Of a stretch of DNA of 64,000 bases, positions 35,477 through 45,121 are shown in pieces. The notes beneath the pieces are model-generated. The model did not search any database and had not been told where the DNA came from. It saw only the letters and a list, made by a program, of their open reading frames with translations. Numbering within the stretch: the first letter of the stretch is position 1; each line of letters starts with the position of its first letter. A program made the position numbers and the translations under genes. This stretch comes from Dysgonomonas sp. UBA7710 (GTDB lineage: Bacteria; Bacteroidota; Bacteroidia; Bacteroidales; Dysgonomonadaceae). The stretch lies in assembly GCF_002482385.1 (NCBI RefSeq), contig NZ_DLFW01000004.1:26911-90910 (forward strand), read 5' to 3'.

Positions 35477-38400
35477 TTAGAATTTAACATTTACTCCAAA
35501 GCTGATCGTACGTGTGAGCGGATATGTACTTAGGTCTATACCATTAGCTCCAACTTCCGGATCGAATCCTGAATATTTTGTGAAAGTATAGAGATTCTGG
35601 CATGACATGTACATGCGTACTGTTTGTAAATAAGCTTTCTTTGAGATTGCTTGCGGCAATGTATATCCTAATGTCAGGTTTTTAATTCTTAGATAAGAAC
35701 CGTCTTCAACAAACCGGTCGGAATGGCGTGCATTCTTATTCGGGTCGCTGTATACAGCCCTTGGTACTGAATTACTGGTCCCTTCCCCTGTCCATCTGTC
35801 CAATACTTTAGCTGTTTGATTTTGAGGTACAGCCATTCCTTCCTGCCAGATACGGTTTGCATTGTAAATATCATTACCGGCTACTCCCTGCAGGAATATT
35901 TGCAAATCGAAGTTTTTGTAAGCAAAACTGTTATTCATCGAGAATGACCATTCCGGAGTCGGATTACCTATGTATGTACGGTCATTATCATTTATGACCC
36001 CATTATTGTCCAGATCACTGAAGCGGATGTCCCCCGGTGCTGTTCCTCCCGGAACTTGTATGGAGGCGTTGTTAACCTGATCCCAATTCTGAAACAAACC
36101 ATTTGTTACATAGCCGTAGAATGAATTGATTGGATTGCCTTCTGCATTTACCAATACTTTCGTCATATTAATATCATCTCCGGTAAATAAAGGTACACCA
36201 TCATTCATGCTGATGACTTTGTTTTTATTGTAAGAGACATTCAAATCTGTGTTCCATTCCAGTTCTCCGGTCAGGTTGCGGGAAGATATGGTTAATTCCC
36301 ATCCTGTATTCCGCACTTTTCCGGCATTAATACTTGGTACATAGATATCCGAATATCCTGTTGTGATAGGCACTGCCATCGGCACCAGCATATCGGTCGT
36401 GTTTTTGATATATCCGTCTAATGACAGGTTAATACGCTGGTCGATCAGTGAAAGGTCAATCCCTGCATTCCATTGTTTTACGGTCTCCCATTTAACATCC
36501 GGATTTGGCATTACAAGCGGGTATAGTGTCGATACAGGCGTTCCGTTAAATACATATTGTCCTGTTTTTAGTTTAGTAAAATAGGCATACTCATTTATAC
36601 CCCATTGATTTCCCGTAACTCCGTAACCCGCTCTTACCTTTATATCGTTTACCCATTTATTCTTCTGATAAAAAGCTTCTTCCGACAGACGCCATGCTGC
36701 TGCAACGGAAGGAAAGGTTCCCCAACGATTATCTTTTGAGAAACGAGAAGAGCCATCGCGACGGACAGTTAATGTCAGCAAATATTTATCAGTATAGTTA
36801 TAGTTTACCCTGCCCATGAATGAAAGTAGTGCCCAGTCATTCTTTGTTCCACCGACTGTCGGTTGGTTCAAACCGTTAGATAACTGGTTATTCTTGTCGC
36901 TCAGAAAGCCTTGTACACTGGCATTCATCTTATTGTATACATTATTTTGGGCACTCGAGCCAATCATCACGTTCAGGTGGTGATTTTCATTGAAGGTATC
37001 TATATAGGTAAGGGTATTATCCCAAAGGTAAGTGAGGCTTTTGTTAGACTCTTCGTAGCGGTATGATTCGGGTTGGGAAATCGGTTTCCAATCGTATTTA
37101 GGACTAAAGTTTTCCTTGTCCCAGAACTTAAAATCTATACCACCCAGCGTTTTGAAAGTAACTTTATCGAAGAAATTGATCTCGGCAAAAATATTTCCCA
37201 GCAAATTATAGCCTTTGGTGCTCTGGCTATTGACTTTTGCATTTCCTAACGGATTCTTAATATCTCCATACCAATATGCAGGATTGCCCGGGCCGGAATA
37301 AGTTCCGTCTTCATTGTAAACCGGTTGTGTAGGTTGTGCGGCCATCGCATCGCGAATACTGTAGCTTCCCTGCTTCTTGGCATCATGACTTAATGTAACA
37401 TTATTACCTAATTTAAGCCAGGGTTTTACTTTCGACTCCCCATTGAATTGTACAGTATACCGCTTATAAGAGGTATCAGTAACAATCCCCTCCTGATCCA
37501 GAATCCCTGCCGATACATAATAGTTACTCTTATCTGTGCCGCCGGAATAAGATACGGAGTAATTTTGGATCATACTTGTCCGAAACAATTCGTCTATCCA
37601 ATCTGTACCTTTTCCCAATGTTGTCGGATCAGCAAAATCAGGTCTTTGCATCAGGTTCTCCGTCCCGCTATAATTTGCTATCATGTCATTGTGGTAGGAC
37701 GCAAATTGGCTTGCATTTAGCATATCAGGCATGCTGGTTGCATCCTGTATGCCCCAATTGGCGCTGAATGATACAACGCCATCACCGGATTTCCCTTTTT
37801 TGGTCGTAATAATAACGACCCCATTTGCACCTCTTGATCCGTAAATAGCTGTTGCCGAGGCATCTTTCAATACGTCGACTGTTTGCACATCATCCATATT
37901 GAGGGCGTTTAAAGAAAGGTCTGTCGGTACGCCATCTATTACTAATAACGGTTCACTGTTATTAATGGTACTTATTCCCCTTATACGGATAGAAACATTA
38001 CTACCCGGTGCACCTGAATTTATAATCTGAACACCGGAAGCCCTTCCCTGCAAGGCTTCTCCGATATTGGCGACGGGTTTATCCTGCATCGATTTTGAAT
38101 CGATGGAAGAAACTGCTCCGGTTAAGTCTCTTTTTCTCATTACACCATAACCTACTACAACAATTTCATCCAGCATTTCTGTATTTTCTTTCAGGGTAAT
38201 TTGCAGGTTGGATTTGCCTGTTACCGGGATTTCCTGCGCTAAAAAACCCACATAAGATATGGCCAGAATATCATTCTCATTTACATTCAGAGAGAATTTA
38301 CCATCTATATCCGTAATTGTGCCATTGGTGGTACCTTTTACTGCAACGGATGCCCCGATGATGCTTTCTCCTTTTTCATCGAGGATTGTTCCTGTAATTG

Positions 38401-38503
38401 TTTTTTTGTTTTGAGCAGATAGGTGAAGTGTAAAAAATAAAGTCAGAATAAGTAAACTTATTCTACTAACATATGCCCATTTCTTTTTTTGATCTTTTCT
38501 CAT
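35477..38503 (-). CDS. susC-like: SusC/RagA family TonB-dependent transporter (dextran PUL)
   Basis: A 1008-aa outer membrane protein with signal peptide (to about residue 30, LHLSAQN). A carboxypeptidase-D-like domain (TITGTILDEKGESIIGASV) precedes the TonB box and plug (DEIVVVGYGVMRKRDLTG; KDASATAIYGSRGANGVV) and a barrel ending SFGVNVKF. It is the first gene of the operon and would import isomalto-oligosaccharides. A -7 element lies about 90 bp upstream. Confidence 0.96.
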   Translation of the reverse strand: MRKDQKKKWAYVSRISLLILTLFFTLHLSAQNKKTITGTILDEKGESIIGASVAVKGTTNGTITDIDGKFSLNVNENDILAISYVGFLAQEIPVTGKSNLQITLKENTEMLDEIVVVGYGVMRKRDLTGAVSSIDSKSMQDKPVANIGEALQGRASGVQIINSGAPGSNVSIRIRGISTINNSEPLLVIDGVPTDLSLNALNMDDVQTVDVLKDASATAIYGSRGANGVVIITTKKGKSGDGVVSFSANWGIQDATSMPDMLNASQFASYHNDMIANYSGTENLMQRPDFADPTTLGKGTDWIDELFRTSMIQNYSVSYSGGTDKSNYYVSAGILDQEGIVTDTSYKRYTVQFNGESKVKPWLKLGNNVTLSHDAKKQGSYSIRDAMAAQPTQPVYNEDGTYSGPGNPAYWYGDIKNPLGNAKVNSQSTKGYNLLGNIFAEINFFDKVTFKTLGGIDFKFWDKENFSPKYDWKPISQPESYRYEESNKSLTYLWDNTLTYIDTFNENHHLNVMIGSSAQNNVYNKMNASVQGFLSDKNNQLSNGLNQPTVGGTKNDWALLSFMGRVNYNYTDKYLLTLTVRRDGSSRFSKDNRWGTFPSVAAAWRLSEEAFYQKNKWVNDIKVRAGYGVTGNQWGINEYAYFTKLKTGQYVFNGTPVSTLYPLVMPNPDVKWETVKQWNAGIDLSLIDQRINLSLDGYIKNTTDMLVPMAVPITTGYSDIYVPSINAGKVRNTGWELTISSRNLTGELEWNTDLNVSYNKNKVISMNDGVPLFTGDDINMTKVLVNAEGNPINSFYGYVTNGLFQNWDQVNNASIQVPGGTAPGDIRFSDLDNNGVINDNDRTYIGNPTPEWSFSMNNSFAYKNFDLQIFLQGVAGNDIYNANRIWQEGMAVPQNQTAKVLDRWTGEGTSNSVPRAVYSDPNKNARHSDRFVEDGSYLRIKNLTLGYTLPQAISKKAYLQTVRMYMSCQNLYTFTKYSGFDPEVGANGIDLSTYPLTRTISFGVNVKF

Positions 38504-38592
38504 GGTCTATACGATTTATGAATTTTTCTTGTTTATGGTTAACATAGTTTCTTCAGTTTTGGAGACTGAAAATGGACCTAACCTCTTACATG

Positions 38593-38600
38593 CAAAAATA
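38593..38600 (-). promoter_or_regulatory. candidate -7 element of the dextran-PUL susC promoter
   Basis: Minus-strand TATTTTTG fits TAnnTTTG. Predicted start of transcription is near 38586, giving a leader of about 83 nt. No clear -33 box is visible, as is common for activator-dependent PUL promoters. Confidence 0.45.
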
Positions 38601-38723
38601 TAAGCAGTTATTAAGTAAAGAAAATTCACATGGATAAAATATAGATAGTATAAATTATTAAATATGTGAATAGTAGGTATTTAAATATTTAAAAGGAGTT
38701 GAAAAATATGGATGTGGTATGTC

Positions 38724-40400
38724 TTAATTTTTCTTTATTATGCCTATTTTCATTACCATAGATTCAAATTCTTCGCGAGGCACGGCGGCTTTATTCCGAA
38801 CTCTGGTGCGATAGCTATAAATGGTATTTGCTGAATAGTGTAAAAAGCTTGCAATTTTAGAACTGTCGGTTATTCCCAGTCTTATTAATGCAAATATACG
38901 AAGTTCTACGTTCAATAGTTCGTTTGGTTTTAATATAAATTGTCCGTCTCTCACCAATAGGGAGTTAAATTCCTCAACAAAGTTAGGGTATAAATGTAAA
39001 AATATATTGTCAAAGTTTTCATAAAGCTCTTTCAATTCATTATCAATCATCTCTCTGGATTTTAATATCTTGTATAATTCATCCAGCTTCTTCTCCACCG
39101 CTTTTTTATTGAGTGTATTTTGATACTTTTCGAGTTTATTAATGTATGTCGAGCATAAATCAAGGAAATGTCCTATATATGCTTCCTTGATTTGGTTTGC
39201 TTCTGACAGTTCATTATTTACATCTGAGAGTTCTTTGTTTACGTCATTGAGTTGATTAATCGTGGATTGTAGATCGATGTTGAGTTCATTCAGTTTTACG
39301 TTAGTGTGGTAGAGTTCCTTGCGTATACGGGCAACTCTCTTCATTTGCCTGTACACATATATTATTGCCATAATCAGAAATATAGATAATATACTGACAA
39401 GAATGAGGAATAGTTGCAGTTCCGATTTTTGCTTGTTCACGTTTTCCTGATAGGCAGAGTCTATAATCGGGAATATCTGAGAAACTTCATATGTTCTCAA
39501 TCGTGCATTGCAGAACATTGCATCTTCCATCGACGATTTAATGCAATCATAAGCTCTTTCTACTTCACCTGTTTCGTATAAGACAGAAGCTAAAGCCTGC
39601 ATGGATGCGTTCTCTTTGATTGCATTTTTTATATCACAGATAGCGGATATAGCATAATAGTGTTTTTGTAGACCAATGCTTCCCTCTTTTTTGTAAATGT
39701 TTGCAAGTGCATACGCAAGTACAGCCTTTTCATGAGTGTCGGATTTCGTCTGGTTTAAAAGCTCCTGTAGTATTTGTCGGGCTTCTGTTAACTTGTTCTC
39801 ATCATACAGTTTTTCAGCATATACTATTTTATAGTGATTGGATTTTTTATCCAGAACATTGAGTAATGAATCCCGATATAATTTACTCTTCTCTACATAT
39901 ATGCGAGTATAGAGGTTATTATTTGAATAATAGTTATATAATTGTTTATAACAATCGTAATACTTAATTAATAACCAGTCGGGAAGATTCTTGTTATTTA
40001 TTGATTTAAGAATATCGATTGCTTCTATGTACATTCCTGCAACGATATATAATGATACTAGGTCTAATTGAGATTCGTAAGTCCATACCGGACGATTTAG
40101 TTTTTTTGCTATAGCGGTATTTTCCCTTGCATAATAAATTGCAGAATCTGATATATAAGTTTTGTATTCATTATAGAGTTTAAGATTAATGTCATATCGC
40201 TGTTCCGATGTAATATTGGGCGTTTTGAGCATTTTCTTTATTTCGGATATTCCATCTTCTTTTTCTGCCATGTATACCTCTTTATGTTCTACCAGTTTAT
40301 AAAGGGAAATAAGTATTGTATCTTGTGATATTTTTGAAAAAACATCACTAATGAAAAATAATAGTATAATGAGGGAAAGTATTTTTTTCATCGATAGCAT
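38724..40400 (-). CDS. SusR-like / DUF6377-type membrane regulator of the dextran PUL
   Basis: 558 residues (or 555 from the Met at 40391, which fits the signal peptide better: MKKILSLIILLFFISDVFS). The N-terminal periplasmic part is helical and TPR-like (about 20-320). A transmembrane helix near 325-347 (FLILVSILSIFLIMAIIYVY) precedes a coiled coil with SDVNNELSEANQ. The cytoplasmic end has a LuxR-like helix-turn-helix (RIFALIRLGITDSSKIASFL, then SANTIYSYRTRVRNKA). This matches the layout of SusR-type regulators; BT3091 has the corresponding position in the B. thetaiotaomicron dextran locus. It probably senses isomalto-oligosaccharides and activates susC. It lies upstream of susC on the same strand. 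Confidence 0.82.
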   Translation of the reverse strand: MLSMKKILSLIILLFFISDVFSKISQDTILISLYKLVEHKEVYMAEKEDGISEIKKMLKTPNITSEQRYDINLKLYNEYKTYISDSAIYYARENTAIAKKLNRPVWTYESQLDLVSLYIVAGMYIEAIDILKSINNKNLPDWLLIKYYDCYKQLYNYYSNNNLYTRIYVEKSKLYRDSLLNVLDKKSNHYKIVYAEKLYDENKLTEARQILQELLNQTKSDTHEKAVLAYALANIYKKEGSIGLQKHYYAISAICDIKNAIKENASMQALASVLYETGEVERAYDCIKSSMEDAMFCNARLRTYEVSQIFPIIDSAYQENVNKQKSELQLFLILVSILSIFLIMAIIYVYRQMKRVARIRKELYHTNVKLNELNIDLQSTINQLNDVNKELSDVNNELSEANQIKEAYIGHFLDLCSTYINKLEKYQNTLNKKAVEKKLDELYKILKSREMIDNELKELYENFDNIFLHLYPNFVEEFNSLLVRDGQFILKPNELLNVELRIFALIRLGITDSSKIASFLHYSANTIYSYRTRVRNKAAVPREEFESMVMKIGIIKKN

Positions 40401-40411
40401 AGGACTTTAAG

Positions 40412-40419
40412 CAAAGTTA
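40412..40419 (-). promoter_or_regulatory. candidate -7 element of the SusR-like gene
   Basis: Minus-strand TAACTTTG fits TAnnTTTG. The start of transcription near 40405 leaves only about 5 nt before the first ATG (40400) but 14 nt before the ATG at 40391, which supports the shorter protein. Confidence 0.4.
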
Positions 40420-40814
40420 GTAAAATATATCTTTGTATAGTAGAGTGAATTATTGATTTATGAGTTTTTATCTTTCATTTCAGAAATCGGGTATTCCACT
40501 TCATATAATGAGGCCAATTTGATTATACAGGAGAAGGGATAATTCAGATTCTTTTGACGGGATATTCCGAATGATTTTTACAAAATCAATTGTTTCTTGT
40601 CCAGGAACGCTTTATTGTATTTTTCCATTATTGTAATATTGACGTTGAATTACGGATAATAATGAGGTGAAATGAAATAAAATTAAAAAAAAAGATATTT
40701 TAGCTAATATGGAAGGTTGGTTCTAAGTATTTGTATATAATGTTTTTATCATTATTTTATATGAAAACAGGAGTAGCAACTCTTTTTATGACATACATTT
40801 TTTAGAAGTATAAA
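40420..40814. other. gene-free stretch between the dextran PUL and tRNA-Lys
   Basis: AT-rich and without a supported ORF. A plus-strand TATCTTTG at 40428-40435 looks like a -7 element, but I see no gene it would serve. Confidence 0.5.
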
Positions 40815-40845
40815 TTTGGATAATAAATATTTTCTACTACCTTTG
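40815..40845 (+). promoter_or_regulatory. tRNA-Lys promoter
   Basis: TTTG (40815-40818), 19-nt spacer, TACCTTTG (40838-40845). Start of transcription is expected near 40852, 20 nt before the mature tRNA. Confidence 0.8.
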
Positions 40846-40871
40846 CACTCGCTTTAGTAAAGCAACAGGGA

Positions 40872-40944
40872 GATTCCGTAGCTCAGCAGGTAGAGCACAT
40901 CACTTTTAATGATGGGGTCCTGGGTTCGAGCCCCAGCGGGATCA
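40872..40944 (+). tRNA. tRNA-Lys (anticodon UUU)
   Basis: A 73-nt cloverleaf. Acceptor arms GATTCCG and CGGGATC pair with one G-U. The D arm is GCTC/GAGC. The anticodon stem CATCA/TGATG has loop CTTTTAA, giving anticodon TTT. The T arm is CTGGG/CCCAG with loop TTCGAGC, and the discriminator is A. No encoded CCA. Its 3' end is the attachment site of the island that follows. Confidence 0.96.
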
Positions 40945-40946
40945 CT
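40932..40946 (+). mobile_element. attL: 3' end of tRNA-Lys
   Basis: CCCAGCGGGATCACT, the last 13 tRNA bases plus 2, repeats exactly at 63387-63401 in the same orientation. Together with the adjacent tyrosine integrase this marks the left end of the island. Confidence 0.85.
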
Positions 40947-40968
40947 AGCAAATGACGCAAAAAGAAGT

Positions 40969-41005
40969 AAAGCCTTGATTTTCAGTAGAAAGTCAAGGCT
41001 TTTTC
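40969..41005 (+). terminator. terminator after tRNA-Lys carried by the island
   Basis: AAAGCCTTGA (40969-40978) pairs with TCAAGGCTTT (40993-41002), followed by TTCTTTT. The original chromosomal terminator seems to be the different hairpin now at 63410-63446. Confidence 0.75.
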
Positions 41006-41184
41006 TTTTGTCCAAATAGGCAAAAAAGGGCAATTTACGACAGTATATACATGCCTAAATCGTGGACAAGCAAGCGTGCGAAAAATGGTCCACGATTTTG
41101 AGAATTAGTCATTATTTGTCAGCAACTTACCTTATGACTACTTGATGGTTTAAACGTAATTTTAACCACAAAAAAAGTAGTAAA

Positions 41185-42402
41185 ATGAAACAAAAATCCT
41201 TCCATGTTTTATTCTTTCTCAAAAAGAATAAAATCAAAGCAAACGGAGAAGCCCCAATCTCAATGAGAATCACGGTAGACAGACAGTTTTGTGAAATGTT
41301 TATCCGAAGAAGTACACTTGTCGAGAATTGGGATCAGACCAAAGGGAAACTAAAAACCAAAGACAAGCTATCAACCGAGATCAATATGTATATTGATACG
41401 GTCAGAACTAAAATTCAGAATATCCACAGGCAACTCGAAGCCGACAACCTCGAAATATCTGCAAAAGAGATCTGTAACCGCTTTTGTGGTGTTGAAGATA
41501 AACACAAAACCTTACTTGACGTTTTCGAGGAACATAATAAAGAAATCAAACTGTTAGAAGGTAAGGGTTATGCACAAAAGACAATTATCCGCTTCGAGGG
41601 TACAGTCCGATATTTGAAGGAGTTCTTAAAGAAAGAGTATAAGAAGTCCGATATCAATCTGAAGGATATTGATCTACCCTTCATTCAAAAATTCGATACC
41701 TTTTTAAAGACCGAGAAGAACTGCGCCCAAAACACCGCTATCACCCGATTGAAGCAGGTAAAGAAAATTATGCGTATTGCTTATTCTAATGACTGGATTC
41801 AGAAAGACCCTTTTATGACTTACCGATTCAAGTTCGAGGAAACTAATATCGAATTCCTGACACAGGAAGAATTGAACTCCATTATCCAGAAGGATTTTTC
41901 TATTGAAAGACTAAGTACGGTCAAAGATATTTTTCTCTTCCAGTGCTTTACAGGATTGGCATTTTCGGATATTGAGCAATTAAAGTCTGAGCATTTAGTA
42001 AAGGATAATAACGGCTCATTATGGATTCGCAAGAATAGGCAGAAGACTAACAATATGTGCAATATTCCTCTGATAACGGCAGCTAAAATGTTAATAGACA
42101 AATATGCAGATCATCCTGAGTGTATTGAGAAGAATGTATTATTTCCTGTACCTACCAATCAACGGATGAATTCCTATTTGAAGGAGATTGCTGATTCATG
42201 CGGAATTACGAAGAAGCTTAGCACGCATGTAGCCCGACATACAGCGGCTACAATTGTATTTTTAGCCAATAAAGTATCGTTGGAAAATGTAGCTAAGATA
42301 TTGGGGCATTCAAATGTTCGTACGACTCAGCATTATGCAAAAGTGTTGGATAGCTCTATTATGAGAGATATTCAAGAAGTGGATAAGAAATTCTCTCTCT
42401 AA
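41185..42402 (+). CDS. int: tyrosine site-specific integrase
   Basis: A 405-aa integrase: arm-binding N-terminus (1-85; FHVLFFLKKNKIKANGEAPIS), SAM-like core-binding domain (about 105-210) and catalytic domain (about 220-400). The conserved HxxR is in STHVARHTAATIV, followed by GHSNVRTTQHYAKV with the nucleophile Tyr. The first catalytic Arg position reads CFTGLAFSDIEQL, with Ala instead of the classical Arg; this is common in Bacteroidetes conjugative-transposon integrases. It lies 241 bp from tRNA-Lys, pointing into the island, and presumably carries out integration at the tRNA 3' end. Confidence 0.93.
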   Translation: MKQKSFHVLFFLKKNKIKANGEAPISMRITVDRQFCEMFIRRSTLVENWDQTKGKLKTKDKLSTEINMYIDTVRTKIQNIHRQLEADNLEISAKEICNRFCGVEDKHKTLLDVFEEHNKEIKLLEGKGYAQKTIIRFEGTVRYLKEFLKKEYKKSDINLKDIDLPFIQKFDTFLKTEKNCAQNTAITRLKQVKKIMRIAYSNDWIQKDPFMTYRFKFEETNIEFLTQEELNSIIQKDFSIERLSTVKDIFLFQCFTGLAFSDIEQLKSEHLVKDNNGSLWIRKNRQKTNNMCNIPLITAAKMLIDKYADHPECIEKNVLFPVPTNQRMNSYLKEIADSCGITKKLSTHVARHTAATIVFLANKVSLENVAKILGHSNVRTTQHYAKVLDSSIMRDIQEVDKKFSL

Positions 42403-42661
42403 GTCTCTTTTCTTTCATCTGAACACAAATGTATTATAAGAGAATAATTTAATCAAGGTCAAGCCCTTCGGGTTCACTCAAAGAATCTTCCTTTTTTCAA
42501 AAGCGTATTCTTTGGTAAAACCTTGCTTTTATTATTCTCTTTTTAAATGGGGTGTTTATCAGTTAAAAAAAAAGTTTCATAAAAATCTATGTAATGAAAC
42601 CAATCTTTGATTTGGGTATGTAAATCCGAGTTTCAGCTACTTATTCAAAATATATCCAAAA

Positions 42662-42669
42662 TATCTTTG
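42662..42669 (+). promoter_or_regulatory. candidate -7 element of the SDR gene
   Basis: TATCTTTG fits TAnnTTTG and puts the start of transcription about 20 nt before the ATG at 42696. The rest of 42403-42661 holds no gene. Confidence 0.5.
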
Positions 42670-42695
42670 CCATGTAATAACTAAAAATCAAAAAA

Positions 42696-43532
42696 ATGGA
42701 TAATAAAAAGGTATGGTTTATAACCGGAGCGTCAAAAGGAATAGGATTGTCGTTAGTGAAAGCATTATTGGCTCAAAACTATGCTGTTGCTGCCACTTCC
42801 AGGACTATTCAATCCTTAAAAGAACAAGTTGGCGAAAAAGCTAATTTTCTTCCATTGGAAGTAAATCTAGTAGATGAAACTAGTGTTAAAGATGCTATAA
42901 ACAAAACGATTGATCATTTCGGAAGGATTGATGTAGTTGTTAATAATGCCGGATATGGTCAATTGGGAACGATTGAAGAGTTAACTGATGAAGAAACCCG
43001 AAAGAATTTTGATATCAATGTTTTCGGATCGTTGAATGTTATTCGACATGTAATGCCATTTATGCGTATGAAGAAGTCTGGACACATCATTAATATATCT
43101 TCTATTGGTGGATTTACTGGTGCATATGCTGGTGTTGGAATCTATTGTGCTACCAAATTTGCTGTTGCGGGATTAACTGAAGCCTTATCAGCAGAAGCTA
43201 AAGAATTTGGTATTTCGGTAACAGTGGTTTATCCGGGTGTATTTCGCACTAATTTTTTGGAGCAAGATTCAATTAGTTTACCAAAAAAATCAATTGTAGA
43301 ATATACAGAGGGACGAAAAGTTGAATCTTTTCATATTAATGAACTGAATGGAAATCAGCAAGGAAATCCTGAAAAAGCAGCAGTAGCTTTTATCAAAATA
43401 ACAGAAACAGCTAATCCTCCTTTACACCTTTTCTTGGGTAGTGATGCTTTCAAACAAGCTCAAGGCAAAATTGAAGTAGTAGAAAAGGCATTGAATGACA
43501 ATGAAACTCTTAGCAGATCAACAGATTTTTAA
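42696..43532 (+). CDS. short-chain dehydrogenase/reductase (SDR)
   Basis: A 278-aa classical SDR. The cofactor motif is TGASKGIG at residues 10-17. NNAG (VVVNNAGYGQ) is followed by the catalytic Ser in INISSIGGF and YxxxK in YCATKFAV. PGVFRTNFL follows. The Rossmann start, with no acid after strand 2 (AATSRT), suggests NADP(H). Substrate unknown. It has its own terminator and is followed by an AraC regulator. The pair is a typical passenger module in Bacteroidetes islands. Confidence 0.92.
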   Translation: MDNKKVWFITGASKGIGLSLVKALLAQNYAVAATSRTIQSLKEQVGEKANFLPLEVNLVDETSVKDAINKTIDHFGRIDVVVNNAGYGQLGTIEELTDEETRKNFDINVFGSLNVIRHVMPFMRMKKSGHIINISSIGGFTGAYAGVGIYCATKFAVAGLTEALSAEAKEFGISVTVVYPGVFRTNFLEQDSISLPKKSIVEYTEGRKVESFHINELNGNQQGNPEKAAVAFIKITETANPPLHLFLGSDAFKQAQGKIEVVEKALNDNETLSRSTDF

Positions 43533-43536
43533 CTAT

Positions 43537-43576
43537 AAAAAAGCCGTATTACAGGTAATAGGTAGTACGGTTTTTT
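43537..43576. terminator. bidirectional hairpin terminator after the SDR gene
   Basis: CCGTATTAC (43544-43552) pairs with GTAGTACGG (43562-43570), one G-U, flanked by A6 and T6. Confidence 0.8.
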
Positions 43577-43594
43577 CATACTTTTACAAGTAAT

Positions 43595-44509
43595 ATGGAG
43601 AACAAGAAAATACATATCTGTAACACTATTACTGAGTTTCACAAAATGTGTAATCTCCCGAAACCCGAACATCCTTTAATCAGTCTGGTTGATTATGGGT
43701 TAGTGGAATATCAGACAGATGGAAATGAAATTAGTTGGATACAATATTTTTATTCTGTTGGTTTAAAACGCGATATTCAAGGAAAGTTCAGGTACGGACA
43801 ATTGCCATACGACTTTGATGAAGGAGTGGTTGCATTTGTGGCTCCAGGTCAGTTAGTAAATATTATTGTTGAAGAATCTGAAATAAAGCCATCTGGATGG
43901 GTTCTATTAATCCATCCGGATTTCTTATGGAATACATCTTTGGCAAAGAATATCAAAAAATATGATTTCTTTGGTTATAAAGTCAATGAAGCATTATTCG
44001 TTTCAGAGAAAGAAGAGAATATTCTTTCCGACCTTATACATAATATCCGTCGTGAATATCATTCCAATATTGATAACTTCACTCAGAGTATTATTATTTC
44101 TCAAATAGAATTATTACTCAACTATTTTGAACGTTTTTACCGTAGACAATTTATCACACGAAGAAAAGGAAATCATCAAATTCTGGAAAAATTAGAAATA
44201 ATCTTGGATGAATATTTCTCTGAAAATTTGGTGAATAAAGGGTTACCTACCGCCCATTATTTAGCAGAGAAGTTGAATATTTCTCCCAATTACTTAGGGA
44301 CCTTGCTCAAATCTTTAACAAGTATGACAACACAACAACACATCCATGAAAAGTTGATTGCTCAAGCTAAAGAAAAGCTATCCACTTCAACTCTTTCGGT
44401 TAGTGAAATTGCATATGAATTAGGATTTGAACAACCACAATCTTTTAGCAGGTTCTTTAAATCAAAAACACAGCAATCGCCACTTGAGTTTAGAGCAAGT
44501 TTTAACTGA
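43595..44509 (+). CDS. AraC family transcriptional regulator
   Basis: A 304-aa protein. The N-terminal cupin-like region (about 20-170) is followed by a two-helix-turn-helix AraC domain (about 205-300; YLAEKLNISPNYLGTLLKSL, then STLSVSEIAYELGFEQPQSFSRFFKSKT and SPLEFRA). It is probably a regulator of the preceding SDR gene or of the passenger block. The inducer is unknown. Confidence 0.92.
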   Translation: MENKKIHICNTITEFHKMCNLPKPEHPLISLVDYGLVEYQTDGNEISWIQYFYSVGLKRDIQGKFRYGQLPYDFDEGVVAFVAPGQLVNIIVEESEIKPSGWVLLIHPDFLWNTSLAKNIKKYDFFGYKVNEALFVSEKEENILSDLIHNIRREYHSNIDNFTQSIIISQIELLLNYFERFYRRQFITRRKGNHQILEKLEIILDEYFSENLVNKGLPTAHYLAEKLNISPNYLGTLLKSLTSMTTQQHIHEKLIAQAKEKLSTSTLSVSEIAYELGFEQPQSFSRFFKSKTQQSPLEFRASFN

Positions 44510-44546
44510 ACAATGTCATCTCTTTTCAATAATAATCTACAAAAAT

Positions 44547-45019
44547 ATGATGTTAAAAAAAATATCTATTCATAATAAAACATCCCACCAATGTCGCCAA
44601 TTGGAACCGGAGATTTTAATGTTTTCTGTTTGGAAGATAGTATTGGAGGCACATTGCTAGCAGCTTACTCTCGCTATGATTTTTTTAAATAATGCTGATT
44701 CGGGGAACACATCGCTGCCATTATGCAGATAAAAGTATAAATATCAATGGCAGCACACTTTTTTTTAAATCCGACCATTCCATATAAGTTTGAACGACTA
44801 GAAGACTGCCCTACTGGCTTTTTTTGTGTTTTTAAAGAATCTTTCTTTACAGATAGCTATAGAAACGGGATCCATGACCTTCCTTTGTTTATTTCTGGAA
44901 GAAAACCGATATATCATTTAGACCAAAGTCAAGATCAGGAAATTGTTGACCTCTATCAGAAGATGCTAAACGAAATTAATAATAATTATCGTTATAAGTA
45001 CGATCTATACCGAACTTAA
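44547..45019 (+). pseudogene. decayed AraC-type regulator (N-terminal part, multiple frameshifts)
   Basis: Three overlapping frames join into one AraC cupin-type N-terminus. The first (from ATG 44547) reads MMLKKISIHNKTS. Another contains PMSPIGTGDFNVFCLED and LAAYSRYDFF. The next reads IRGTHRCHYADKSININGST, and the last (44747-45019) NPTIPYKFERLEDCPTGFFC to KYDLYRT. The shifts fall near T-runs (around 44685 and 44758). The DNA-binding domain is absent. It is a broken second regulator copy or the remains of an earlier gene, unless the shifts are sequencing errors. Confidence 0.72.
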
Positions 45020-45089
45020 GTTCTTCAAATAAATAGGGATAGAGACTTATTTATTAAAGTAGTTTAATTTTATTCTCCTCTTCATTTAA

Positions 45090-45097
45090 TAATTTTG
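45090..45097 (+). promoter_or_regulatory. candidate -7 element of the SnoaL-like gene
   Basis: TAATTTTG fits TAnnTTTG; start of transcription near 45104, 18 nt before the ATG. Confidence 0.45.
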
Positions 45098-45121
45098 TGT
45101 TATAATTAAATACATACAATA

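Noticed and set aside
40420..40814. Gene or ncRNA driven by the TATCTTTG at 40428
   Set aside because: No ORF or stable structure follows; the next transcript starts at the tRNA promoter.
44427..44660. 77-codon ORF overlapping the end of the AraC gene
   Set aside because: Its first part is an out-of-frame reading of araC; its last part belongs to the decayed AraC gene.
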